Assembly: GCF_964273065.1 (NCBI RefSeq)
Contig: NZ_OZ186815.1
Span: forward strand, 1,860,001-1,924,000
Origin: Nocardiopsis dassonvillei_B
GTDB taxonomy: Bacteria > Actinomycetota > Actinomycetes > Streptosporangiales > Streptosporangiaceae
Length of the DNA stretch: 64,000 nt
Reading direction: 5' to 3'
The notes under the pieces are model-generated. The model was given only the letters and a program-made list of their open reading frames with translations, was not told the origin of the DNA and did no database searches. Below, one piece after another: positions 56,951-64,000 of this stretch (position 1 is its first letter; each line of letters starts with the position of its first letter). The position numbers and the translations under genes are program-made.

Positions 56951-58486
56951 TCAGGCGGTGCTGAGGGCGAACTCCTCCAGCTTGCCCGCCAGGACTCCCG
57001 AGACGAAGGCGTGCATCTCGGTGCCCTCCGCGGTGTGCTCCTCGGTCAGGACGCGCCCCTCCTCGTGCATCTTGGCGACCAGGTCGCCGCGCGAGTAGGG
57101 CACCCGGACGCGCACCTCGTGCGCGAGCTCGGGCAGGGCCCCGGCCAGTGCGGTGACCAGGGCGGGAACGCCCTCCCCGGTCCGCGCGGAGACCTCGACC
57201 ATGTCGGGGTAGCGGGTGCGCAGGGCCTTGAGCACGTCCTGGTCGGCCGCGTCGACCTTGTTGACCACGATCAGCTCCGGCACGTCGGTGGCGTCGATGT
57301 CGGCGAACACCTCGCGCACCGCGGCGATCTGGCTCTCCGGGTCGGGGTGCGAGCCGTCGACCACGTGCAGGACGAGGTCTGCGTCGGCCACCTCCTCCAG
57401 GGTGGACCGGAACGCCTCGACCAGCTGGTGCGGCAGGTGCCGGACGAACCCGACGGTGTCGCTGAGCGTGAACGCCCGGCCGTCGGGCGTGCGCGCCTGG
57501 CGGACGGTGGGGTCCAGGGTGGCGAACAGGGCGTTCTCCACCAGGACTCCGGCACCGGTCAGCCGGTTGAGCAGGCTGGACTTGCCGGCGTTGGTGTACC
57601 CGGCGATGGCCACCGAGGGCACGTGCCGGGTGCGCCGGACGTCGCGCTTGACGTCGCGGGCGATGCGCATGTGGGCGAGCTGCCTGCGCAGCTTGGCCAT
57701 CTTGTCGTTGATGCGCCGCCGGTCGGTCTCGATCTTGGTCTCACCGGGACCGCGCAGGCCCACACCGCCGCCGGCGCCACCGCCGCCGGAGCCGCCGGCC
57801 TGCCGGGACAGGCTGTCGCCCCAGCCGCGCAGGCGCGGGAGCAGGTAGTTGAGCTGGGCCAGTTCGACCTGGGCCTTGCCCTCGCTGCTGCGCGCGTGCT
57901 GGGCGAAGATGTCCAGGATGAGCGCGGTGCGGTCGACGACCTTGACCTTGACGACGTCCTCCAGCTGGCGCAGCTGGCCGGGGGTGAGCTCACCGTCGCA
58001 GATGACGGTGTCGGCCCCGGTGGCCTCGACGATGTCGCGCAGCTCGGCGGCCTTGCCCTTGCCCACGTAGGTGGCGGGGTCGGGCTTGGAGCGGCGCTGG
58101 GTGAGGCCCTCCAGGACCATGGCCCCGGCGGTCTCGGACAGGGCCGCCAGCTCGACGAGCGAGTTGTCGGCGTCGGCCTGGGTGCCGCTGGTCCACACGC
58201 CGATCAGGACGACGCGCTCCAGCCGCAGCGACCGGTACTCGACCTCGGTGATGTCGGTGAGTTCGGTGGACAGCCCCTGGACGCGGCGCAGTGCGTGCCG
58301 GTCGGCGAGTTCCATCTCGCCCTGGTCGGGGGCGTCCCCGTACGGGTGACGGTCGCCGCCGGTGTCGCGGCGGGACCCCTCACCGGTGTCGGTCCCGTCC
58401 TCGGTGGCGAACGTGTCGTGGAGCCTCTCCTCGTCGGCGGCCTCGAAGGCCTCGCGGGCGCTTCCACGGGTTTCAGCAGTACTCAT
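56951..58486 (-). CDS. hflX: ribosome-associated GTPase HflX
   Basis: A 511-residue GTPase that splits or rescues stalled 70S ribosomes under stress. An acidic, variable N-terminal ~75 residues is followed by the HflX domain (RVVLIGVWTSGTQADADNSLVELAALSETAGA, PDPATYVGKGKAAELRDIV, DGELTPGQLRQLED, DRTALILDIFAQHARSSEGKAQVELAQLNYLLPRLRG), a Gly-rich loop (GGSGGGGAGGGVGLRGPGETKIETDRR) and the G domain: G1 GYTNAGKSSL, G3 DTVGFVRHLPH, G4 NKVD, G5 SARTGEG. ATG at 58486 follows GGAGG by 3 bases. It is divergent from aceB. Confidence 0.97.
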   Translation of the reverse strand: MSTAETRGSAREAFEAADEERLHDTFATEDGTDTGEGSRRDTGGDRHPYGDAPDQGEMELADRHALRRVQGLSTELTDITEVEYRSLRLERVVLIGVWTSGTQADADNSLVELAALSETAGAMVLEGLTQRRSKPDPATYVGKGKAAELRDIVEATGADTVICDGELTPGQLRQLEDVVKVKVVDRTALILDIFAQHARSSEGKAQVELAQLNYLLPRLRGWGDSLSRQAGGSGGGGAGGGVGLRGPGETKIETDRRRINDKMAKLRRQLAHMRIARDVKRDVRRTRHVPSVAIAGYTNAGKSSLLNRLTGAGVLVENALFATLDPTVRQARTPDGRAFTLSDTVGFVRHLPHQLVEAFRSTLEEVADADLVLHVVDGSHPDPESQIAAVREVFADIDATDVPELIVVNKVDAADQDVLKALRTRYPDMVEVSARTGEGVPALVTALAGALPELAHEVRVRVPYSRGDLVAKMHEEGRVLTEEHTAEGTEMHAFVSGVLAGKLEEFALSTA

Positions 58487-58703
58487 ATCCCTCCAGGTGG
58501 GTCAACGCGGTCACCGGGGTGATTCTTCCCGGTCCTCGCCGTGCGGACCGCCCCGTCGATGGTGACACGCGCTTCCCGTCGGGGCACTTGAATTATCGCA
58601 GGCCACGTGGCGGAAGACACCCCGCCGACGGGGCGGTTCCGAACTCCCGCATCTCAGCGGGAGAACAAGAACCACGGAAGTTATCGGAAAAATTTCAACA
58701 AGC

Positions 58704-58718
58704 TTCACATTTTGTGAA
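58704..58718. promoter_or_regulatory. inverted repeat TTCAC-N5-GTGAA upstream of aceB
   Basis: TTCACATTTTGTGAA is a perfect 5-bp dyad in an AT-rich stretch between hflX and aceB, about 30 bp upstream of the aceB -35. Its geometry (TTC-N9-GAA) is like the LysR boxes at 16.7 and 17.7 kb, so a second regulator may act here. Confidence 0.4.
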
Positions 58719-58748
58719 AATACGCCGACATGCGCAGCGGGGGCGGCG

Positions 58749-58814
58749 TTGACCTCGCCTCCCCCGCAACGATAGCGTTTTCCACATCCCAGAAGCTTGT
58801 TTCGTATTGCGGAA
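58749..58814 (+). promoter_or_regulatory. aceB promoter with IclR-type operator
   Basis: TTGACC (58749-58754), an 18-base spacer and TAGCGT (58773-58778) form a good main-sigma promoter. Downstream, TTTCGTATTGCGGAA (58800-58814) is the best example of the shared operator and overlaps the ribosome site; a left half-site TTTC lies 21 bp upstream (58779-58793). A repressor here would block transcription just after its start. Confidence 0.7.
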
Positions 58815-58822
58815 GGTTTGCC

Positions 58823-60427
58823 ATGGGCGCCACCCACGGGGTCGAAATCACCGGCCCTCTCCATGACCGGTTCGACGAGATCCTCACCGACGAGGCTCTC
58901 GCCCTCGTCGCCGAGCTGCACCGCGCCTTCGAGGATCGCCGCCAGGAGCTCCTGGCGGCGCGCAGGGTGCGCGAGGAGCAGGTCGCCTCCGGCGTCGACC
59001 TCGACTTCCTCCCCGAGACGAAGCACATCCGCGAGGACGACTCCTGGCAGGTCGCCCCGCCCGCTCCCGGCATCACCGACCGGCGCGTCGAGATCACCGG
59101 CCCGACCGAGCGCAAGATGACGATCAACGCGCTCAACTCCGGCGCCAAGGTGTGGCTGGCCGACTTCGAGGACGCCAACACCCCGCTGTGGGAGAACATG
59201 ATCCAGGGGCAGCTCAACCTGCGCGACGCCCTGGACCGCACCATCGACTTCACGTCCCCGCAGGGCAAGACCTACGCCCTGAAGGCCGACGAGGAACTGG
59301 CGACCATCGTGGTCCGCCCGCGCGGCTGGCACCTGGACGAGAAGCACATCCTGGTCGACGGCCGACGCGCCGGCGGCGGCATCGTCGACTTCGCCCTCTA
59401 CTTCTTCCACTGCGCCCGGCGCCAGCTGGACAAGGGCAAGGGCCCGTACTTCTACCTGCCGAAGATGCAGAGCCACCTGGAGGCCCGCCTCTGGAACGAC
59501 ATCTTCGTCCTGGCCCAGGAGCGCCTCGGCATCCCGCGCGGCACCATCCGCGCCACCTGCCTCATCGAGACCATCCCGGCCGCGTTCGAGATGGAGGAGA
59601 TCCTCTACGAGCTGCGCGAGCACTCCGCGGGCCTGAACGCGGGCCGCTGGGACTACCTGTTCAGCATCATCAAGACCCACCGCACCCGCGGCCGCGGGTT
59701 CCTGCTGCCCGAGCGCAACGCCGTCACCATGACCGCCCCGATGATGCGCGCCTACACCGAACTGCTGGTCAAGACCTGCCACCGGCGCGGCGCCCACGCC
59801 ATCGGCGGCATGGCCGCGTTCATCCCGTCCCGCAAGGACGAGGAGGTCAACAAGGTCGCCTTCGCCAAGGTCCGCGACGACAAGTCCCGCGAGTCCGGCG
59901 ACGGCTTCGACGGCTCCTGGGTCGCCCACCCCGACCTGGTGCCGATCGCCATGGAGATCTTCGACGGCGTCCTGGGCGAGAAGCCCAACCAGATCGACAA
60001 GCAGCGCCCCGAGGTCGAGGTGACCGCGGCCGACCTGCTGGCCGTCGACCGGACGCCGGGCGGCGTCACCCAGGCCGGCCTGCGCGGCAACATCAACGTC
60101 GCCCTGCAGTACCTGGCGGCCTGGATGGGCGGCAACGGCGCGGTGGCGATCCACAACCTCATGGAGGACGCCGCCACCGCCGAGATCTCCCGCTCCCAGA
60201 TCTGGCAGTGGCTGCACAACGGCGTCACCCTCGACGACGGGCCCGAGGTGACCGCCGAGCTCGTCACGCGGATCATCGACGAGGAGCTGGCGACCATCCG
60301 CGAGTCCCTGGGCGCGGCGTTCGACGAGGGCCTGTACAAGCAGGCCAAGGAGCTGTTCTCCGAGGTCGCGCTGGCCGACGAGTACGTCGACTTCCTGACC
60401 CTGCCCGCCTACGAGCGCATGCCGTAG
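58823..60427 (+). CDS. aceB: malate synthase A
   Basis: Condenses glyoxylate with acetyl-CoA to malate. The 534-residue protein shows VEITGPTERKMTINALNSGAKVWLADFEDANTPLWENMIQGQLNLRDA, GKGPYFYLPKMQSHLEARLWNDIF, TIRATCLIETIPAAFEMEEILYELREHSAGLNAGRWDYLFSIIK (the family signature with metal Glu), MTAPMMRAYTELLVKTCHRRGAHAIGGMAAFIPS, and C-terminal catalytic Asp in IHNLMEDAATAEISRSQIWQWLHN. Length is that of the A form. The frame is open upstream, but ATG at 58823 follows GGAAGG. The operator shared with the purine island suggests it serves glyoxylate from allantoin rather than an isocitrate lyase shunt. Confidence 0.97.
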   Translation: MGATHGVEITGPLHDRFDEILTDEALALVAELHRAFEDRRQELLAARRVREEQVASGVDLDFLPETKHIREDDSWQVAPPAPGITDRRVEITGPTERKMTINALNSGAKVWLADFEDANTPLWENMIQGQLNLRDALDRTIDFTSPQGKTYALKADEELATIVVRPRGWHLDEKHILVDGRRAGGGIVDFALYFFHCARRQLDKGKGPYFYLPKMQSHLEARLWNDIFVLAQERLGIPRGTIRATCLIETIPAAFEMEEILYELREHSAGLNAGRWDYLFSIIKTHRTRGRGFLLPERNAVTMTAPMMRAYTELLVKTCHRRGAHAIGGMAAFIPSRKDEEVNKVAFAKVRDDKSRESGDGFDGSWVAHPDLVPIAMEIFDGVLGEKPNQIDKQRPEVEVTAADLLAVDRTPGGVTQAGLRGNINVALQYLAAWMGGNGAVAIHNLMEDAATAEISRSQIWQWLHNGVTLDDGPEVTAELVTRIIDEELATIRESLGAAFDEGLYKQAKELFSEVALADEYVDFLTLPAYERMP

Positions 60428-60504
60428 CGGCACGGGGCCGCACCGCGGTCCCCGGGGCGGTGGTCCATCCGGATCGCCGCCCCTTTTCCATTGCCGCGAG
60501 GACA

Positions 60505-60568
60505 TTCCGCCCATCGAAAAAGAAATTCCGCACGCCCTCTTGTGTCGCGGACCACACCGCCGTACCTT
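60505..60568 (+). promoter_or_regulatory. glcD promoter and weak operator-like site
   Basis: TTGTGT (60540-60545), a 17-base spacer and TACCTT (60563-60568) form a plausible promoter 64 bases before glcD. TTCC-GCCCATC-GAAA (60505-60519) upstream is a weak match to the shared IclR-type motif. Confidence 0.45.
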
Positions 60569-60631
60569 TCCACAACGGGCTGTCCACTCAGAGGTCTGAC
60601 CGCATCCACGACGGCAGCCCGGGAGGTGCCC

Positions 60632-62116
60632 GTGCCCGAGACCGCCCATCCCATCCCGGCAGCCGTGGCCGCACTCGTCCCCCGCCTGCGGGAGATCTGC
60701 GGCGAGGACGGCGTGCTGACCGACGCCTCCAGGCGCCGCGTCTACGACAGCGACGGCATCACCCACCACCGCGAGGTCCCCGGCGTGGTGGTGCTGCCCA
60801 CCACCGCCGAGCAGGTCGCCGCCGTGGTGGGGCTGTGCGCCGGGAAGGGGGTGCCCTTCGTCCCCCGGGGCGCGGGCACCGGACTGTCCGGCGGTGCCCT
60901 CCCCCACCCCGAGGGCGTGCTGCTGGCCACCTCGCGCATGCGCCGGATCGTCGAGGTCGACCCCGACAACGAGTGCGCCGTGGTCGAGCCCGGGGTGACC
61001 AACCTCGACGTCAGCCGGGCCGCCGCGCCGCACGGCTACTACTACGCTCCCGACCCCTCCAGCCAGCAGGTGTGCTCGGTGGGCGGCAACGTCGCCGAGA
61101 ACTCCGGCGGCGCCCACTGCCTCAAGTACGGGTTCACCGTCAACCACGTGCGCGGACTGGACGTGGTCACCCCCGACGGCGCCCTGGTGCGCCTGGGCGG
61201 CAAGGCCCCCGACGCTCCCGGCCACGACCTCATCGGCGCGTTCATCGGCTCCGAGGGGACCCTGGGCGTCGCCACCCGGATCACCGTGGGCCTGACGCGG
61301 CTGCCGGAGCGGACCGTCACCCTGCTGTCGGCGTTCACGTCCATGGACGCGGGCGGGCGCGCGGTGAGCGACATCATCGCCGCCGGGGTGCTGCCCTCGG
61401 CGATCGAGATGATGGACGCCCTGGCCATCGAGGCCGCCGAGGCGGCCGTGGCCTGCGACTACCCGGAAGGCGCCGCCGCGGTGCTCATCGTGGAGCTGGA
61501 CGGCCCGGCCGTCGAGGTCGAGGCGCAGCTCGCCGAGGTGACCCGGCTGTGCGCGGCCGCCGGGTCGTTCGGGACCCGGGCCGCGGCCGACGCCGACGAG
61601 CGGGCCCGGATCTGGAGGGGCCGCAAGTCGGCGTTCGCCGCGGTGGGCCGGATCAGCCCCTCCTACATCGTCCAGGACGGGGTGGTGCCCCGCACCGCGC
61701 TGCCCGAGGTTCTGCGCCGCATCACCGAGCTGTCCCGGGAGAGCGGCATCCGGGTCGCCAACGTGTTCCACGCGGGGGACGGCAACCTGCACCCGCTGGT
61801 GCTGTTCGACGACGGCGAGCCCGGCGCGGGCGAGCGCGCCGAGGAGGTCTCGGGGGCCATCCTCGACCTGTGCGTGGAACACGGCGGGTCGATCACCGGC
61901 GAGCACGGGGTGGGCGTGGACAAGGCGTGCAAGATGCCGCGCATGTTCTCCCCCGACGACCTGGCGACCTTCGACCTGTTCCGGGGCGCCCTGGACCCGA
62001 AGGGGATCGCCAACCCGTACAAGCTGCTGCCCACCCCGCGCCTGTGCGGGGAGAGGCCGGGCGTGCGCACGGGTGTGCACCCGCTGGTGGAGTCGGGCAG
62101 GGCCGAGCAGTTCTGA
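60632..62116 (+). CDS. glcD: glycolate oxidase subunit GlcD (FAD-linked)
   Basis: The catalytic flavoprotein of glycolate oxidase, which converts glycolate to glyoxylate. The 494-residue protein has the PCMH-type FAD domain (PGVVVLPTTAEQVAAVVGLCAGKGVPFVPRGAGTGLSGGALP; GGNVAENSGGAHCLKYGFTVNHVRGLDVVTPDG; IGSEGTLGVATRITVGL) and a C-terminal FAD-oxidase domain with metal-binding histidines in VANVFHAGDGNLHPLVLFDD and GGSITGEHGVGVDKACKM. GTG at 60632 follows GGGAGG by 5 bases. It starts glcDEF, directly after aceB, so glycolate and glyoxylate use are grouped. Confidence 0.96.
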   Translation: MPETAHPIPAAVAALVPRLREICGEDGVLTDASRRRVYDSDGITHHREVPGVVVLPTTAEQVAAVVGLCAGKGVPFVPRGAGTGLSGGALPHPEGVLLATSRMRRIVEVDPDNECAVVEPGVTNLDVSRAAAPHGYYYAPDPSSQQVCSVGGNVAENSGGAHCLKYGFTVNHVRGLDVVTPDGALVRLGGKAPDAPGHDLIGAFIGSEGTLGVATRITVGLTRLPERTVTLLSAFTSMDAGGRAVSDIIAAGVLPSAIEMMDALAIEAAEAAVACDYPEGAAAVLIVELDGPAVEVEAQLAEVTRLCAAAGSFGTRAAADADERARIWRGRKSAFAAVGRISPSYIVQDGVVPRTALPEVLRRITELSRESGIRVANVFHAGDGNLHPLVLFDDGEPGAGERAEEVSGAILDLCVEHGGSITGEHGVGVDKACKMPRMFSPDDLATFDLFRGALDPKGIANPYKLLPTPRLCGERPGVRTGVHPLVESGRAEQF

Positions 62117-62130
62117 GCGAAGGGACCGGT

Positions 62131-63381
62131 GTGGCGCGGAAGGGGATCGAGGGCGCCCGGGCGGGCGGGCCGGACGACGCCGTGTGCGGTGTCGTCCCGG
62201 TGCGCACCGCGCGCCCGCGGAACGCGGACGAGGCGGCGGAGCTGCTGGCGGAGGCGGCCCGGCGCGGGTGGACGGTGGCCGCCCGCGGCGGCGGCACCGC
62301 CCTGGACTGGGGCGGGCGGCCGCGAGCGCTGGAACTGTTGGTGGACACCGGTGCCCTGACCCGGATCGACCACGACGCGGGCGACCTGGTGGCGGAGGTC
62401 GGCGCGGGCACCCCGGTGGCCGAACTGGCGGAGGTGCTCGCCGCGGCGGGCCAGCGCCTGTCCGTGGACCCGGTCCGCGCCGGGGGGACCGTGGGCGGCC
62501 TGTTGGCCACCGGCCTGTCGGGGCCGCGGCGGCTGCTCACCGGCGCGCTTCGGGACCTGGTCATCGGCATGACCGTGGTGCGCCCCGACGGGGTGGTCGC
62601 GCGCAGCGGCGGCCGGGTGGTCAAGAACGTCGCCGGCTACGACCTCGCCAAGCTGCACGTCGGCGGGTACGGGAGCCTCGGTCTCATCGTCTCGGCCGCC
62701 TTCCGCCTGCACCCGCTGCCCCCGGCCCTTCGGCTGATCGAACTGCCGCTGCCCTCCCTGGCCCACGCCGAACGCCGACTCGCCCTGCTGCGGTCGAGCC
62801 ACGCCGTGCCCGCCGCGGTGGAGCTCGACTGGCCCGTGGAGGGGCGGTCGCTCCTGCGCGTGGTACTGGAGGGCACCCCCGCGGGCGTCGACGCCCGCTC
62901 CGCCGAACTGGTCACCGCGCTGGCCCGGGGCCTGCCCGCCGAGGAGGTGACCGTGGGCGACGCCCTGCCGCCGGCGTGGGGGCTGCTGCCGACCGAGGGG
63001 ACCCTGGTCCGGCTGTCCGTGCCCCCGGCGGCGGCGCCCGCGGCGGCCGCCCGGGCCGCCGAACTCGGCGGGGCCGTGGGCGCCGACGTGCGCACCACCG
63101 GGTCGGCACGGACGGGGGCGCTCGTCGTCGCCGTCCCGCCCGGCACCTCCGCGGACGCCGTCGCCGTGCTCCTGGAAGGGCTGCGCTCGCACGGCGGCTG
63201 GACGGCGACGGCCGTGCGGGCGGAGCCGCACCTGCACGAGGCGGGGGTCGACCTGTGGGGCGAGGTGCCCGGGCTGGCACTGATGCGCGCGGTCAAGGAC
63301 GCCATGGACCCCGGACACCGCATGGCACCCGGGCGCTTCGTGACCGACGCCCCGCACACCCCCCGGGAGGAACGACCGTGA
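62131..63381 (+). CDS. glcE: glycolate oxidase subunit GlcE (FAD-binding)
   Basis: A 416-residue second FAD-binding subunit. It carries a PCMH fold: TARPRNADEAAELLAEAARRGWTVAARGGGTALDWGG, GDLVAEVGAGTPVAELAEVLAAAGQRLSVDP, GGTVGGLLATGLSGPRRLLTGALRDLVIGMTVVRPDGVVARSGGRVVKNVAGYDLAKLHVGGYGSLGLIVSAAFRLHPLP. The KNVAGYDLAKL segment is typical of GlcE. GTG at 62131 follows AAGGGA; the long open frame upstream is a shadow of glcD. It overlaps glcF by GTGA. Confidence 0.94.
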   Translation: MARKGIEGARAGGPDDAVCGVVPVRTARPRNADEAAELLAEAARRGWTVAARGGGTALDWGGRPRALELLVDTGALTRIDHDAGDLVAEVGAGTPVAELAEVLAAAGQRLSVDPVRAGGTVGGLLATGLSGPRRLLTGALRDLVIGMTVVRPDGVVARSGGRVVKNVAGYDLAKLHVGGYGSLGLIVSAAFRLHPLPPALRLIELPLPSLAHAERRLALLRSSHAVPAAVELDWPVEGRSLLRVVLEGTPAGVDARSAELVTALARGLPAEEVTVGDALPPAWGLLPTEGTLVRLSVPPAAAPAAAARAAELGGAVGADVRTTGSARTGALVVAVPPGTSADAVAVLLEGLRSHGGWTATAVRAEPHLHEAGVDLWGEVPGLALMRAVKDAMDPGHRMAPGRFVTDAPHTPREERP

Positions 63382-64000
63382 CCGACCTGCCCGACCCCAC
63401 CGCCGCCCGCCCCTTCGAGGAACTGCTGGGCGACTGCGTCCACTGCGGCTTCTGCCTGCCCACCTGCCCCACCCACGTGCTGTGGGGGCAGGAGATGGAC
63501 TCCCCGCGCGGGCGCATCCACCTCATGGCGCAGACCCGCGACGACGTCCTGACCGAGGCCGCCGTCGGCCACTTCGACAACTGCCTGGGCTGCCTGGCCT
63601 GTGTGACCGCCTGCCCCTCCGGGGTGGCCTACGACGCCCTCATCGACCGCACCCGGGTCCGGGTGGAGGAGGAGCACCGGCGGCCGCTGCCCGAGCGGGC
63701 GCTGCGCGGAGCGGTGTTCGCGCTGTTCCCGCACCGGCGGCGGCTGCGCCTGCTGCGCGGCCCGCTCCGCGCCTACCAGGCGTCGGGGGCCTCCTCGCTG
63801 GTGCGCCGGTCCGGGCTGCTGGAGCGGATCTCCCCCGCGCTGGCCACCATGGAGCGCGTCGCCCCGCCGCTGTCGGCCCGCCCGGCCGACCTGCCCGAGA
63901 CCGTCCCGGCGGTGGGCCGGGCGCGGGCCCGGGTGGGGATGCTGCTGGGGTGCGTGCAGGACGCGTTCTTCCCGGACGTGAACACGGCGACGGCGCGGAT
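63378..64000 (+). CDS. glcF: glycolate oxidase iron-sulfur subunit GlcF, 5' part
   Basis: GTG at 63378 overlaps the glcE stop and opens a frame that runs past the right edge; 207 codons are visible. Two ferredoxin-type [4Fe-4S] motifs are present: CVHCGFCLPTCP (~residues 20-31) and CLGCLACVTACP (~70-81), followed by EEHRRPLPERALRGAVFALFPHRRRLRLLRGPL and the start of the CCG-type domain (RVGMLLGCVQDAFFPDVN). This matches GlcF, which passes electrons from GlcD to the membrane quinone pool. The 3' part is outside the window. Confidence 0.94.
   Translation, partial: MTDLPDPTAARPFEELLGDCVHCGFCLPTCPTHVLWGQEMDSPRGRIHLMAQTRDDVLTEAAVGHFDNCLGCLACVTACPSGVAYDALIDRTRVRVEEEHRRPLPERALRGAVFALFPHRRRLRLLRGPLRAYQASGASSLVRRSGLLERISPALATMERVAPPLSARPADLPETVPAVGRARARVGMLLGCVQDAFFPDVNTATAR

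Overview
The window is chromosomal DNA of a very GC-rich actinomycete. Codon third positions are almost all G or C, GTG and TTG starts are common, and genes often overlap by ATGA or GTGA. The gene content (an AfsR-type regulator, a SigE-type sigma factor, the hrcA-dnaJ-rsmE and phoH-ybeY-CBS-era blocks, actinobacterial leuA, DUF3097, ComEA/ComEC) fits a Nocardiopsis-like member of the Streptosporangiales. That placement is inferred from gene content only.

Layout. 0-8.8 kb: tail of a DUF2625 gene; leuA with a leucine-rich leader peptide; an old yellow enzyme divergent from a large AfsR/SARP regulator; a secreted M14 carboxypeptidase. 8.8-22.8 kb: a purine-degradation and glyoxylate-salvage island. 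It holds hyi-glxR-gcl on the minus strand, then uraD, uraH, uricase and an NCS2 purine permease on the plus strand, a LysR regulator, alc, allB, a DUF6986 citrate-lyase-like gene and an AllR-like IclR regulator. 22.8-33.5 kb: housekeeping genes on the minus strand (era, a cytidine-deaminase-like protein, a CBS/CorC protein, ybeY, intein-containing phoH, HIT; rsmE, dnaJ, hrcA), interrupted by a plus-strand sigma factor and its membrane partner. 33.5-38.4 kb: DUF3097, two DUF4870 membrane proteins, hemW and a damaged DoxX gene. 38.5-45.4 kb: a maltose/maltodextrin locus (LacI regulator, GH13 glucosidase, malEFG). 45.7-58.5 kb: lepA, rpsT, comEA-comEC-holA, hutI and hflX. 58.8-64 kb: malate synthase and glcDEF (glcF runs off the end).

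How the genes work together. Urate is taken up by the permease and converted by uricase, UraH and UraD to allantoin. AllB and Alc take allantoin to ureidoglycolate, which yields glyoxylate; the releasing enzyme is not in the window. Glyoxylate is then condensed by Gcl, routed through Hyi and GlxR to glycerate, or joined to acetyl-CoA by malate synthase. GlcDEF oxidises glycolate back to glyoxylate. A 15-bp motif, TTYC-N7-GGAA, often in pairs 21 bp centre to centre, sits in front of hyi, uraD, DUF6986/allR and aceB, 46 kb away. It is the likely operator of the IclR-family regulator.

The most unusual items are: an intein in PhoH with the features of a class 3 (WCT) intein plus a LAGLIDADG endonuclease; a family of about 180-bp elements bounded by CTAG that sit exactly on the stop codons of rpsT and hutI, with a decayed relative at uraH; a glyoxylate carboligase with Glu where the well-studied enzyme has Val; a comEC frame with no stop before holA; and a MalF with a large extracytoplasmic insertion.
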